Positions 46,905 through 58,439 of a stretch of DNA of 64,000 nucleotides are shown in pieces; the first letter of the stretch is position 1, and each line of letters starts with the position of its first letter. The position numbers and the translations under genes are program-made. The notes under the pieces were generated by a model. The model saw nothing but the letters and a program-made list of their open reading frames with translations. It was not told where the DNA came from and searched no databases. This stretch comes from Platerodrilus igneus. Taxonomy: Eukaryota; Arthropoda; Insecta; Coleoptera; Lycidae. Location: positions 3,658,001 to 3,722,000 of the forward strand of contig JARFIW010000139.1 in the NCBI GenBank assembly GCA_036346225.1, read 5' to 3'.

Positions 46905-48871
46905 TGTGACGTTATTATCGGGGCAGCCACGTTGGTTTGTCAGATTTGTGCTACGTTGGCTCGTGGCCGTACGTAACACAAAGAAAAACAAAGAAAGGAC
47001 CGGGCTCAATCGGAGAGTAGGGGGGGTTGTAGAAAGCAGACCAACCTATAAGGGACGCGGCTGTAAGGAATTAGTAACAGTACCTGCAATAGAAAAATTA
47101 GAATAGTAAACCTGAAAAAAACAAATTAGTCCTGCAAACCTGAAACAAAGAAAAAGCATAGCATACGGATCAAGTATAAATTGTTCAGTACTTTGTAGAA
47201 TAAAAAAAACTGTTGGGATAATCTATATAATATAACACCGTTAAAAGCAATATAACAAATCTTTAGTACAAAGTGAGGTAATATTGGGGAGTAGCAGAAA
47301 CGTTTCCTCACACACCAATTAGACATAAAGTAGACAAAATTTTAACAAAATATAAATAGGTAAACACAATTAATATGAGTAGTCCAGTAGTATTGATTTT
47401 TCTTTTTTTTATCTTCTATTTAAAATAGCATGCAAGTCTATGGTAAAAGGTATCAGAACGCCAACGGTATGGCAAAGCAACGGACAGGTATTTAAAGTAA
47501 AAACAAATAGGAAATAGTTCAACTTACAAACAGTCCTTCAGCAACGCTTCCTCGCAATTGAATGTGGGAATCCCGATGTCCTGCAATAACGAAGCACTGC
47601 ACCCTTGACTGTGAGGGTGTGGATGGAATTTCTCACACTTTACACTAATCACGCCTACGTATTTCACTGGTGTTAGCAGTAGACATTATCATGCTGGTGG
47701 AACTACGTAACATCCATAAATCTCTTGTTAATTCTATTTCCTGAGACAATAATTTTGAAAGATTTTGTAACATAAATTGTAAAGAAAAATAGTAATCAAA
47801 ATTTAGAGTCACGGGCTTTCAAAGCACGACGTAATGCATTAAACTAACAGTAACGTGAAGCGTTTTATTTGCTACCTATGGTAACAAAGGAAAAGCTAAT
47901 GCTTTGGCATAACCAAATTCGCGCAAACAAAGATCTATTTTAGACTCGTTGGGGTTAGAAAATTTAGGAACTACAGTACCGACTGTCTTTACAAGTGAAT
48001 GAGATACCTGTTCATAAGAAGCAACCTCTTTTTTTTTCTACTAAACCTGCTACAACTGTATCACCATTTTCAGAAACACTCAAGTTTTAAAACTGTGTTT
48101 GAATAAACCAAAGTATGCACTACTCTGATAAGAAAAGGAGACCACGAAAACTAGATCGCACACAGTTCAAATATAGCGAGACAAATCCACAAAAATGACA
48201 CTATTAGTAAAGCGACGATATCACTAAATCAATCTTCCGTAAAAACAACCACGTGCGATCGGGTTTTCCAAGTTCTACAACTTTTATTTCTAACAGAAAA
48301 GCAACAAAAACAATTTGTCGTGCAACGCGTAATCACTAAGTCAATGTTCCGTAAACCTTTTATTTTACACGAAAAACAACTAAAGACACAATCAGCAAAG
48401 CAACGCGTATCACTCAAAGTACGTAATATACCGGAACCAAGAACAAAAACCGACTACGCATCTGTTCATAACAACTCGTTGTTATTACCACCGCACTTCT
48501 TGTCAATTCAACACGTTACATACAAAAGCATACCTCTTTCAAAGGTAATCAGAACTACACTTCTTATCTGTTTATATTTAGACTCGTATATCCACATAAG
48601 GAACAACATTTATACGAATAGCAATTTATCATTAATTCCAAGCGGTTTGTAATTTTCACTAAGTTGGAAAACAAGTTACGAATAATTCTATTTAAAATTC
48701 ATTCATTGCAATGTATTTATTAATGAAAACAACCAATCTTTAATTAAACCATCTTTTCAAAGTAATACCCGCGAGTTAAATTGCACACAATATAGAACTA
48801 GTAGTTGCAAAATGTAATTACGAATTGGGAAAAAGGCGTAAAAAGGTTGGGCAGTAAAAATGCCCGTTACA
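46905..48871 (-). mobile_element. Long-LTR family, inverted solo LTR D inside Gypsy LTR, TSD CACT
   Basis: Left edge TGTGACG (family TGTTACG with one change), right edge GCCCGTTACA. Flanked by 'cact' at 46,901-46,904 and 48,872-48,875. Deleting the insert plus one CACT gives 'gcagtatcactatcgtctgg', which matches the uninterrupted site 'gccgtatcactatcgtct' in copy 1 near 29,405-29,425. 1,967 bp. The embedded primer-site copy is degraded here. Confidence 0.9.
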
Positions 48872-49057
48872 CACTATCGTCTGGAATACAATGTATTACA
48901 TCCGTTTTCACAACTTGCTTGTGAACTGTTAATAACCTCTCTGGTTTATCCTTGAATTTACATTATTGCATATCCTTAAGTTTCTTTAACAATTTCTAAT
49001 AATCCTAATAAATTCTATTTTATTATACACATATAGATTGGGGATACATAACTCGCA

Positions 49058-49720
49058 TAGTAAATGTGGTCTATGTGTTTCTTGGCGATGTTTTAGGTGT
49101 AATCGCTTTGTATTTTAGATTTTGTGGTAAAAATGTTTCTCACGATTGTGAATCGGACACATGACGTTTTCCGACCAATGAAGGCAAACGTACAACCGGT
49201 GGTGGTTTACAAGTTGTTAGAAAAGGCCCCTATGAAGCATTTGTTCATTTATTTTAGACGACTTGTGTGAGAGTGCATAGACTTGTGACGAAGTGAATCT
49301 TTCGTTTCCTATACCAATTTCCTTACCCTTACTGTTTTGTGTTGTAGGAAATAGTAACGGGCTCCATCACAGGAGTTTGACATAGAGCGGTAAAGTGTAT
49401 CCACGACAAGCCCTGATTTATTTATATAAACTACCTGCTCTACGGTTGCTAATATGCATTAAACTAAAAGAAATAAGTATACTTTGTTTGATTTGAAACG
49501 TAAATGATATTATTTTATTTGTAAATTTTGTTTAACATAGCGCACCCTCTCTTTAGGCTAGTTAGTAACTACCTTACTATTAAAAAATAACAGAATGTAA
49601 ATTCAAATTTCTATTTAATGCTAATTAAAAGGTATGGAACAAGTTATTTCTGGTAAACTTCTCTATGCAATTTTTATTTTTATTGATGTACCTAAAATAA
49701 GACGGATAGTTTTGTAAATA
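49058..49720. other. No gene seen
   Basis: AT-rich spacer between two mobile elements. Confidence 0.5.
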
Positions 49721-49724
49721 GCAA

Positions 49725-51737
49725 TGTAACGTGCATTTTTTTAATCGTTTAACATTTTACGCTTTTTCTCAATTAGTAAATACCTTTCTGCAATTACTAT
49801 TTCTATATTTTATATTTATTAACCCCTTGGGCGAATGCATCGTTTCTTTGGGATCGCTGTTTGTATAAAGTAAATTGGATTATTCGTAAATTACTTTCCA
49901 ACTTATCGAAAATGATAAACAGCTCGTAATTAAATTTTGTTGCTTATGTGGATATACAAGTTTAGATAATGGTCGATAAGAGGTTGTAGTAACAACGATT
50001 GAATATTAACAGAGGAGTTGTAGTTTGTTCTTCGTTCCGATATATTACGTTCAAAATACTGTTTCCTTGTTGCTTTCCTAAGTGTGTTTTGAGTTGGAGT
50101 TTCGTGCTTGGTTCCTATATATTAATTACGTTAAAAATACTGTTTCCTTGTTGCTTTGAAGATAGTGAGAATTAATGCGGGATAAATTTTCGAATTGTTC
50201 ATGAACAAACACGGCACGATTTTAATTGTTTTTCCTGTGAAATAAAAGTTGTATATTAACTGTGCAGTGTAGTTCTGATGGCTTTTGAAGGAAGTATGCT
50301 TTATAGGCGAACGTGTTTACTCGACCGCACGTGTTTTACGGAAAATTGACGGACGGTTTTACTTTAGTGATACACGTGCTTTACTCATTGTGTTTTTTTG
50401 TTGGTGCTTTGTCTTTTGGATACTTAAACTGGGTGTGCAATCTAGTCTTCGTGGTCCTTTTTTATCAGAGTAGTGCATACTTTGGAGTAGCCAAATACCG
50501 TTTCAAGCTTGAGTGTTTCTAAAAACAAAAAAAAATGATGATACAGTTGTGATACTGTAGTTTCTGAATTTTCTAACCCCAAAGAATCTAAAATAGATCA
50601 TTGTTTGCGCAAATTTCGTTATTCGAAAGCATTAGATTTTTCTTTGTTACCATAGGTAGCAAATAAAACACCTCACGTTACTGTTAGTTTTAATGCATTA
50701 CATCGTGCCTTGAAAGCCCGTGATTCTAAATTTTTATTACCATTTTTTTTTTATTTGTGTTACAAAGTATTTCGAAGTTATTGTCTTAGGAAATAGAATT
50801 AACAAGAAATTTATCAATGCTACATAGTTCCATCAGAATGATAATGTCTGCTGCTAACACCAGTGAAATACGTAGGTGTGATTAGGGTAAGGTGTAAGAA
50901 ATTCCATCAACACCCTCACAGTCAAGGGTGAAGTGCTTCGTTAGTGCAGGACATCGTGAATCCCACACTTCAATAGCTAGGAAGCGTTACTGAAGGACTT
51001 TATGTAAGTTGAACTATTTCCTACTTGATATGACTTTAAATATCTATCCGTTGTTTTGCAATATCTTTGTCGTTCTGAGACCTTTTACCATAGACTTGCA
51101 TGCTATTTTAAATAAAAGAAAGAAAAAAAAATCAATACTGCTGAATTACTCATATTAATTGTGTCTTATCTATTTATATTTTGTTAATATTTTTACAATA
51201 GAAGTGCATGCTACTAAAAAAAAAAAAGAAAGAAAAACAAAATCAATACTACTGGATTACTCATATCAATTGTGTCTTATCTATTTATCTTTTGTTAACA
51301 TTTTATCTGATTTATGTTTAATTGGTGTGTGAGGAAACGTTTCTGCTACTCCACAATATTTCCTCACTTTGTGATAAAAATTTTTGTAATGCTTTTATCG
51401 TGATTTTATTATATAGTTTATCTCAACAGTTTTATTTACATTCTACCAAGTACTGAATAACTTAGACTTTGCATTGCTGCTATGCTTTTTCTTTATTTCA
51501 AGTTTGCAGGACTAATCTTTTTTTTATTGCAGGTTTGCTATTCTAATTTATTTTATTGCAGGTACTGTTACTAACTCCTTACCACCGCATACATCATATG
51601 TCAGTCTGCTTTCTACAACCCCCCTAATCTCCGATTGAGCCCGGTCATTTCTTTGACTTTCTTTGTGTTACGCACGGCTACGAGCCAACGTAACATAAAT
51701 TTGGCGCCCAACGTGGTTGCCACGTATTAACGTAACA
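49725..51737 (+). repeat. 5' LTR of the complete element
   Basis: TGTAACGTGC...ACGTAACA, 2,013 bp. It is longer than its partner mainly because of an extra tandem copy of about 100 bp near 51,095-51,200 (A-rich run, 'aatcaatact', 'caattgtgtcttatctattt'). The frames 50285-50473 and similar are not supported as genes. Confidence 0.92.
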
Positions 51738-51764
51738 GGAAATTTGGCGCCCAACGTGGGGCTC
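51688..51764 (+). repeat. Tandem duplication of LTR end plus primer site
   Basis: 'aacgtaacataaatttggcg...cgtgg' (51,687-51,716) is followed by 'aacgtaacaggaaatttggcg...cgtgg' (51,729-51,759). The first LTR-end/PBS unit has become the last 50 bp of the LTR itself; the second is the working LTR end and PBS. A short perfect stem (cgtgg...ccacg) lies between them. Confidence 0.85.
51745..51762 (+). other. Primer-binding site of the complete element
   Basis: TGGCGCCCAACGTGGGGC begins 7 bases after the LTR end. TGGCGCC is the normal complement of a tRNA 3' end; I cannot name the tRNA with certainty. Confidence 0.75.
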
Positions 51765-51850
51765 GACTTTTTTGAGGGGCTCGACTTTTTTGAGGGGCTC
51801 GACTTTTTTGAGGGGCCCGACTTTTTTGAGGGGCCCGATTGGTGAATCGG
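51758..51850 (+). repeat. 18-bp tandem array after the PBS
   Basis: Five units of 'ggggctcgacttttttga', with the last two changed to 'ggggcccgac'. The array explains the PLKKVEPLKKVE repeats in a 155-codon minus-strand frame (51678-52145), which I do not regard as a gene. Confidence 0.92.
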
Positions 51851-53376
51851 CTCGATTGTTTTTGGTTGCTCTTGATTTTCTAAATTTTTTTTTTATGACC
51901 TTGATTTTTTTTGGCCTTGATTTTTTTTTTGTGTGTCGGTTCGATTTTCTTTTCTGCCTATATTGGCTGGCTCTAATTTTTTTTTGTGGTGTAGTCTTGA
52001 ATCTTTTTCCTTCGCTATATAGAAATTCCTTGATTGTAATTTTTTTGTGTGAATTATCAGAGTTGTGTTTCCGCTGGTAATTTGGTTCTGGAAAACACTG
52101 GCGCCCAAGTTTTCTGTACACCACCTTTTTTTTTCTTTTCTTCACGTCACTTTCGCTACCTCACCTAAATATAATCCTAATGTCCCCGATCTAGATCTGG
52201 TTGTATTATACGACTTTTTTTTCCCTTCTTGATACCACAGTTGAAGCCTTTCGTTACTTTTTCCAGTTTTCCGTTTGTCGTTCCCTAGCTTACTTATGAC
52301 TTGACACTTGTGTCTTATGTTGGCTATTGCTGTTGGTTTCCTTCCTCGCTACTTTTCTTTTCTTTTCTGCGCGCGCGAAACCAATTTCTTGAGGTTGGAA
52401 ACTGTGCTGTTTCTTTTCTAAAGAGACATCCGTCCTTTGACGACTTTGGCAGCGCTTATGCCTTTACACCTTGGTCCTCTCCGATTGCTACTGCTTACCT
52501 ATCTTTCCCTGTGGATTTCTTTACTCTTAGTTTTGTCCGGCATTCTGATCCTGAACCTCCGGATCCTAATGGGCTCCCTACGGCCGATTCTATTTTGACC
52601 CCTACGTGTCGCTGTCCCTAATGACTTGTAACTTTTTTTTTGGCTTATTGGTATTGTGTTTTCTCTGATACGCTTGTGTCCGAAACCACTAGCGCCCATT
52701 TCGTATTCCTATTCATATTTTTGTAGCTAGCCCATCCTGTGACTTTTTCTTTTGGCTAGTTCTACCATCTGTTCACTATTTGACTATTATAGTCGCTTTC
52801 TACATCCATTCCTTGAGGTAGGCTTCAGATCTATTTTCTTTTCCTTTAGGGATTTCGACTTGGTCGCTTCTGTAGGTCTGTTAGCCATACTTTGCTTGAG
52901 TAATCGTTTCATACGAATCTGTGTTACCTCAGTTGGAAGTATTCTAGATGGTGTACTAGCTTGCCTTTGTCCTTTGCTTTGTCTTGGTTCATTCTTTGCT
53001 GCACACTTGAGGTTGACAGTTTTGTCGTCTAGTTGGTTTGCTACGAGTTTTCTCCTCGCTTTTTTTCCTTTCCTCTTGGTTTCTCCGCGGAAGCCAAAAC
53101 TTTTCTTTGAGGGGGAGAACAGAAATGTCCCTTTGGGGACATCCGTCTTTTGACGATTTTGAAAGTAGCTAAGACCTTTAATCCTCATTGGGTGTTTACT
53201 TGATGCTTTCTTTACCTGTTCTGTCGTTGTTGGTTATGATAGATGACTTTGTCTTCTTTTGAAAAAAAAATGTCCTTTTTCTTATACTGGTATTGGTCCT
53301 TTGAACCGGATAATAATTTTTTTTTGTTTGGTTCCTGTCTGTCGTTTTTTTTCTTTCACCCCGACGTCTTTATTTT
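51851..53376 (+). other. Internal region without recognisable protein domains
   Basis: T-rich on the plus strand. Frames 52301-52621 and 52752-53153 (plus) and 52787-53188 (minus) are open, but their composition is skewed and motif-free. A unit containing 'acatccgtc(c/t)tttgacga' occurs twice (52,425 and 53,139), and 'ctggcgcccaagtttt' / 'ctagcgcccatttcg' occur near 52,098 and 52,688. The interior therefore seems to be built from diverged duplications. Confidence 0.6.
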
Positions 53377-53390
53377 GCTAGGGGGGAATT
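53377..53390 (+). other. Polypurine tract before the 3' LTR
   Basis: 'gctaggggggaatt' directly precedes the 3' LTR start TGTAACG, the expected position for the plus-strand primer. Confidence 0.8.
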
Positions 53391-55298
53391 TGTAACGTGC
53401 ATTTTTTTAATCGTTTAACATTTTACGCTTTTTCTCAATTAGTAAATACCTTTCTGCAATTACTATTTCTATATTTTATATTTATTAACCCCTTGGGCGA
53501 ATGCATCGTTTCTTTGGGATCGCTGTTTGTATAAAGTAAATTGGATTATTCGTAAATTACTTTTCAACTTATCCAAAATGATAAACAGCTCGTAATTAAA
53601 TTTTGTTGCTTATGTGGATATCCAAGTTTAGATAATGGTCGATAAGAGGTTGTAGTAACAACGATTGAATATTAACAGAGGAGTTGTAGTTTGTTCTTCG
53701 TTCCGATATATTACGTTCAAAATACTGTTTCCTTGTTGCTTTCCTAAGTGTGTTTTGAGTTGGAGTTTCATGCTTGGTTCCTATATATTAATTACGTTAA
53801 AAATACTGTTTCCTTGTTGCTTTGAAGATAGTGAGAATTAATGCGGGATAAATTTTCGAATTGTTCATGAACAAACACGGCACGATTTTAATTGTTTTTC
53901 CTGTGAAATAAAAGTTGTATAATAACTGTGCAGTGTAGTTCTGATGGCTTTTGAAGGAAGTATGCTTTATAGGCGAATGTGTTTACTCCACCGCACGTGT
54001 TTTACGAAAAATTGACGGACGGTTTTACTTTAGTGATACACGTGCTCTACTCATTGTGTTTTTTTGTTGGTGCTTTGTCTTTTGATACTTAAACTGGGTG
54101 TGCGATCTAGTCTTCGTGGTCCTTTTTTTTATCAGAGTAGTGCATACTTTGGAGTAGCCAAATACCGTTTCAAGCTAGAGTGTATCTAAAAACAAAAAAA
54201 AAATGATGATACAGTTGTGATACTGTAGTTTCTGAATTTTCTAACCCCAAAGAATCTAAAATAGATCATTGTTTGCGCAAATTTCTTTATTCGAAAGCAT
54301 TAGATTTTTCTTTGTTACCATAGGTAGCAAATAAAACACCTCACGTTACTGTTAGTTTTAATGCATTACATCGTGCCTTGAAAGCCCGTGATTCTAAATT
54401 TTTATTACCATTTTTTTTTTATTTGTGTTACGAAGTATTTCGAAATTATTGTCTCAGGAAATAGAATTAACAAGAAATTTATCAATGCTACATAGTTCCA
54501 TTAACATGATAATGTCTGCTGCTAACACCAGTGAAATACGTAGGTGTGATTAGTGTAAAGTGTAAGAAATTCCATCAATACCCTCACAGTCAAGGGTGAA
54601 GTGCTTTGTTAGTGCAGGACATCGTGAATCGCACACTTCAATAGCCAGGAAGCGTTACTGAAGGACTTTATGTAAGTTGAACTATTTCCTACTTGATATG
54701 ACTTTAAATATCTATCCGTTGTTTTGCAATATCTTTGTCGTTCTGATACCTTTTACAATAGAAGTGCATGCTACTAAAAAAAAAAAAAAGAAAGAAAAAC
54801 AAAATCAATACTACTGGTATACTCATATCAATTGTGTCTTATCTATTTATCTTTTGTTAACATTTTATCTGATTTATGTTTAATTGGTGTGTGAGGAAAC
54901 GTTTCTGCTACTCCCCAATATTACCTCACTTTGTGATAAAAATTTTTGTAATGCTTTTATCGTGATTTTATTATATAGTTTATCTAAACTGTTTTATTTA
55001 CATTCTACCAAGTACTGAATAACTTAGACTTTGCATTGCTGCTATGCTTTTTCTTTATTTCAGGTTTGCAGGACTAATCTTTTTTTTATTGCAGGTTTGC
55101 TATTCTAATTTCTTTTATTGCAGGTACTGTTACTAACTCCTTACCGCCGCATACATCATATGTCAGTCTGCTTTCTACAACCCCCTAATCTCCGATTGAG
55201 CCCGGTCATTTCTTTGACTTTTTTTGTGTTACGCACGGCTACGAGCCAACGAAACATAAATTTGGCGCCCAACGTGGCTGCCACGAATTAACGTAACA
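53391..55298 (+). repeat. 3' LTR of the complete element
   Basis: 1,908 bp, same ends as the 5' LTR, with the embedded primer-site copy at about 55,263-55,277. Differences I noticed are scattered single substitutions (for example 'atccaaaatg' for 'atcgaaaatg' near 53,573) and the absence of the extra tandem unit. Confidence 0.92.
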
Positions 55299-55302
55299 GC
55301 AA

Positions 55303-58300
55303 CTCTGTGGTTACTGTTACAATTAAACGCGTGCTCAGTACACTATCAACGGTAATAGAAAACTTTCAGTTTTTGAATTTCACAATGCATTTAATCGTAT
55401 CTTTAGTTTTATGCTTTGTGTATGAATTTGATGGTTATAGATAATTGCTCTAGAAGTAGATATTAAATCGCTTAATATAACCGAGTTTGGTATTTTTAAA
55501 TTTGCATTTTTCAACGTTGTATCATCTTTACAGAAGCGCTCACAATTTAGAAACTGCTTGATTTGAACATAAAGTGCATACATTTACGATTATATCGTTT
55601 TATTTAGAAACGAAACACAAGGACTGACGACCTGTACTAATGAAGCTCATTTTGTATTTGTTACGACGGTTTTGCATACAAAGAGAATGTTGTTTGTTAT
55701 TTTGTCTTTACAACTTGAAAGCACGTTCACTAAGGTACGTTTTTAGTGTTCAAAATGTAAACTCCACAGTTTGATACTTTTTACATTATTTTGCATACCC
55801 GTGCAATTATTATGACACGTCACCAAGTATAAGCATACAAGATGAAGTTAAAATATCTACTCCCTTTCTGGACTAGCATAATAACGCATTTACGTGCAAT
55901 GTTTCTGATTTCAAGCTGCATTGGAGGGAAATGTGCACACTAATCTTTTGATAGATTTTTATTTAAATGGCACCAGGGTTTGTGAAGAATAAAGCATTGC
56001 AGTATTTGAATGTTTTAAAGCAACGTTTGCTAAACGGTGCTCGGTGTCTGACTAGGTTTTACTTGAGCCTCGAGGTACGACCATATTTCTACGACTTTTG
56101 TAATTACGCGCCAACGCTTACCTTGTTATCAAAATATTGTGTATGCTTTTCTTGTAACTTGTAGTAAAAGGTTTTTACAAATATGTTTCATTTAGGATAA
56201 ATAAGATCTGTCACTCAAATATTAGGTTGCTGCATCCAAGTAGTAAGCTAAGGAACTATAACATGGAGCTATTGTTCCACAAATCCAATTTTCCTACAGT
56301 TATATTTAGCTATCTCTTGTAAGAGTTTGATTATTTTTATTGCCATCTATAATTAGCTGGTTGTTCTATCTCAAAATAGCTAACTTGTTACCGAAGAAAA
56401 GAAAACACAGGTCTCAAAAGCACACGAAGATTGACAGAAAGCAAGACCAGCCGAAGTAAAATGAAAGGAATGAGGAACTAAAGGAACGAGGAAAAACTAA
56501 AAACAACAACATTAAGCAAGATGTACAAGAACCGAGGGAAAATACCAGAACAAAGCGGAGTCATCATAAGAAATTGGAACGAGAGGATCAAGAATGTGGT
56601 CTACGACGCTTGTGTCGCCATTAGGATTGTCAGGATGTGCGGGTTTAAGGTCTTTGACATGCTGTAACATTTTATTTTTCAAGTCTTAATTTAATTGCAT
56701 TGAATTACACGCTAAGCGTGTATTGTTCCTTAAGGATCTAGTTATATTAAGATATCTGTGTCGCATAAAGCTATTTCCAAGTACATATCTATTTGATTGT
56801 TTCGTATTCCCCCCTCTGATGCGACCGTTCGGCTCTGGTTTCGATAGAGAATCGACCACGGGCTACGGCTTTGTTAAGATGTATTTTTGGCTAGAGGCCG
56901 GCAACCTTCGAATCAATTATCAATTGTGGAGATATCTTCTAATAACGGTTGCTAAAGTATATATTATAAGAACTAATTTAATTTGAGGTAATTTATTTAG
57001 CGCGACAAAGTAGAAGGCGATTCTTAGAATGTGACAGCAACCTTTAGAATGCGAAAGCAACCTTTAGAACACAACGATAAAATATAATGCAACAAATATA
57101 ATTCGACAAGAACAGCCGATTTAAACTTTGCCTAATAAGAAATTTGTCTGGTAAGGAATTATAGAAGTTAATTTGGATGGAGTCGTTTCAAATTAAAAAC
57201 GCTGTTAACTTTGCTTGAAGAACGGATTTCCCGTCTCAGTTTGTTGTGATGCAGCTAATGCAGTTTTTGGTTCGTAATTAGCAATACGCTTTTTTTTTAA
57301 TGTGTTTCAGAGTTTAGAACATGTTAACTTGCTTTTATGTTTAGTACACGTAATTTGTATAAACTTCAATTAATTGTTGAGCTGGTTTTACAAGCTGTAA
57401 AACGAAATTCTGTTGAATCAGCTTTCTAAAAAAAACATGCTTTGTTCCATATGAACCGTCGATAAATTCAACATGTGTTTTCGACGTCATATTTTTCTAT
57501 TTTGTACAGTTCACAGATGTTGTCTTGAAAGCAAATGCTTTGAGCAGCTGTAATATAATTTAAACAAACATGCCTATTTTTGTGACCAGCTTTATCTATA
57601 CATAGATTATTAAACGTAAATTTGAAAGCTCAAATTCTCATTATGTTAGGTTCAAGTAATTTGTTATCTACCTGAAAAGATCTGCCCAGGTTAGAATTTA
57701 ATTCACTGTGTTATGCTTACCAATTATTATTACTTTAATTTGTATAACAAGTTCATGTTTAAAGTAAAGTTGCTTGATTAATGAAAGAAAAAAAGGAAAG
57801 TTAAAAGTTTAATTTTGATGTAGTTGATTATGACCATTTTTTGTTACAAGTTCCAATATTTTAATAGAGTTTTTTAGTAAACATTTAGTCCGAATTCTAA
57901 GACTTTTATTTTGGTCAAGTACGATCAAATCTAATTACATAAAGCTAAAATTAATCTGAGTAATAATTTGATGTCAATATTATATTGGAAATACTTTTTT
58001 ATTATTTCTTTATATATGTTTATAGGACACAAGTGGTGTTCTATTTTTTTTATTTATTTAACCATTGTAATTTCTTACAGGAGCTGCGTCTTATTTTGTT
58101 AAGACAGGTTTTTGTTAACGAAGGCGAACATTTGTTTTTTGGGTTTCCACGTCCGCCCTTAGAACTGTGCTTTGCAATTATCGTCATTATCTCAGGACAT
58201 GGTGGCGCCTATTCGATTTAGCTTAACTTTGGTTTGCAAACAGAATTCGACTCCCCCCCCCCCACTTCTCATTGCTCTACCCAGGAATAGACCCAAGCTT

Positions 58301-58430
58301 TGTCAGAAGACTTTGTTCTCTAGCGCCTTAATATAACAAAAAGACGTTCCAGTCTTTTTAAAACAGAAGTCGTTTTAGTGGCATCCATCCAACGCAAGGC
58401 CTAGCAAAAATAGTTACTCTGGCGTCACAA
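55303..58430. other. Long stretch without recognised genes
   Basis: AT-rich. The frames 55967-56164, 56723-56986 and 57985-58221 have no motif I recognise. A small 'gcaacctttagaa' duplication lies at 57,040-57,070, and a C-run of about 10 at 58,253. The right part may include the 3' non-coding end of the Gypsy element that follows, but I could not identify an LTR. Confidence 0.45.
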
Positions 58431-58439
58431 CGTGAGCCA

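Larger units (their letters stand above)
44470..49053 (-). mobile_element. Gypsy element copy 2 (minus strand), TSD CGCA, internally deleted
   Basis: Outer ends AGTTACG (44,470) and ...ATACATAACT (49,053) are flanked by 'cgca' at 44,466-44,469 and 49,054-49,057, a matching 4-bp TSD. On the minus strand: 5' LTR (49,053-46,517, split by LTR D), PBS TGGCGCAGCG, 42-bp repeats, leader, the first about 119 codons of gag, then a direct jump at about 44,702 into the 3' LTR (44,470-44,702). The deletion removed the rest of gag, all of pol and the start of the 3' LTR. Same family as 26,153-29,593. Confidence 0.85.
49725..55298 (+). mobile_element. Complete non-autonomous LTR retrotransposon, TSD GCAA
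   Basis: Two direct LTRs of about 2 kb (49,725-51,737 and 53,391-55,298) enclose a 1,653-bp internal region. The PBS is at 51,745-51,762, the polypurine tract lies just before the 3' LTR, and 'gcaa' target duplications are at 49,721-49,724 and 55,299-55,302. No gag, protease, RT or integrase motif is present in any frame, so it must have moved with proteins from another element. Very long LTRs with a short non-coding interior do not fit the usual TRIM (short LTRs) or classic LARD (long interior) outline. The few differences between the LTRs suggest it is the youngest family member here. Confidence 0.9.

Noticed and set aside
51678..52145. 155-codon lysine-rich minus-strand frame with PLKKVE repeats
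   Set aside because: It is produced by the 18-bp tandem array and a T-rich plus strand, and it crosses the PBS and LTR end.
52752..53188. Overlapping 133-codon frames on both strands in the LTR element interior
   Set aside because: They overlap almost fully on opposite strands with skewed composition (Phe/Leu/Ser versus Lys/Arg) and no motif. They are open by composition.
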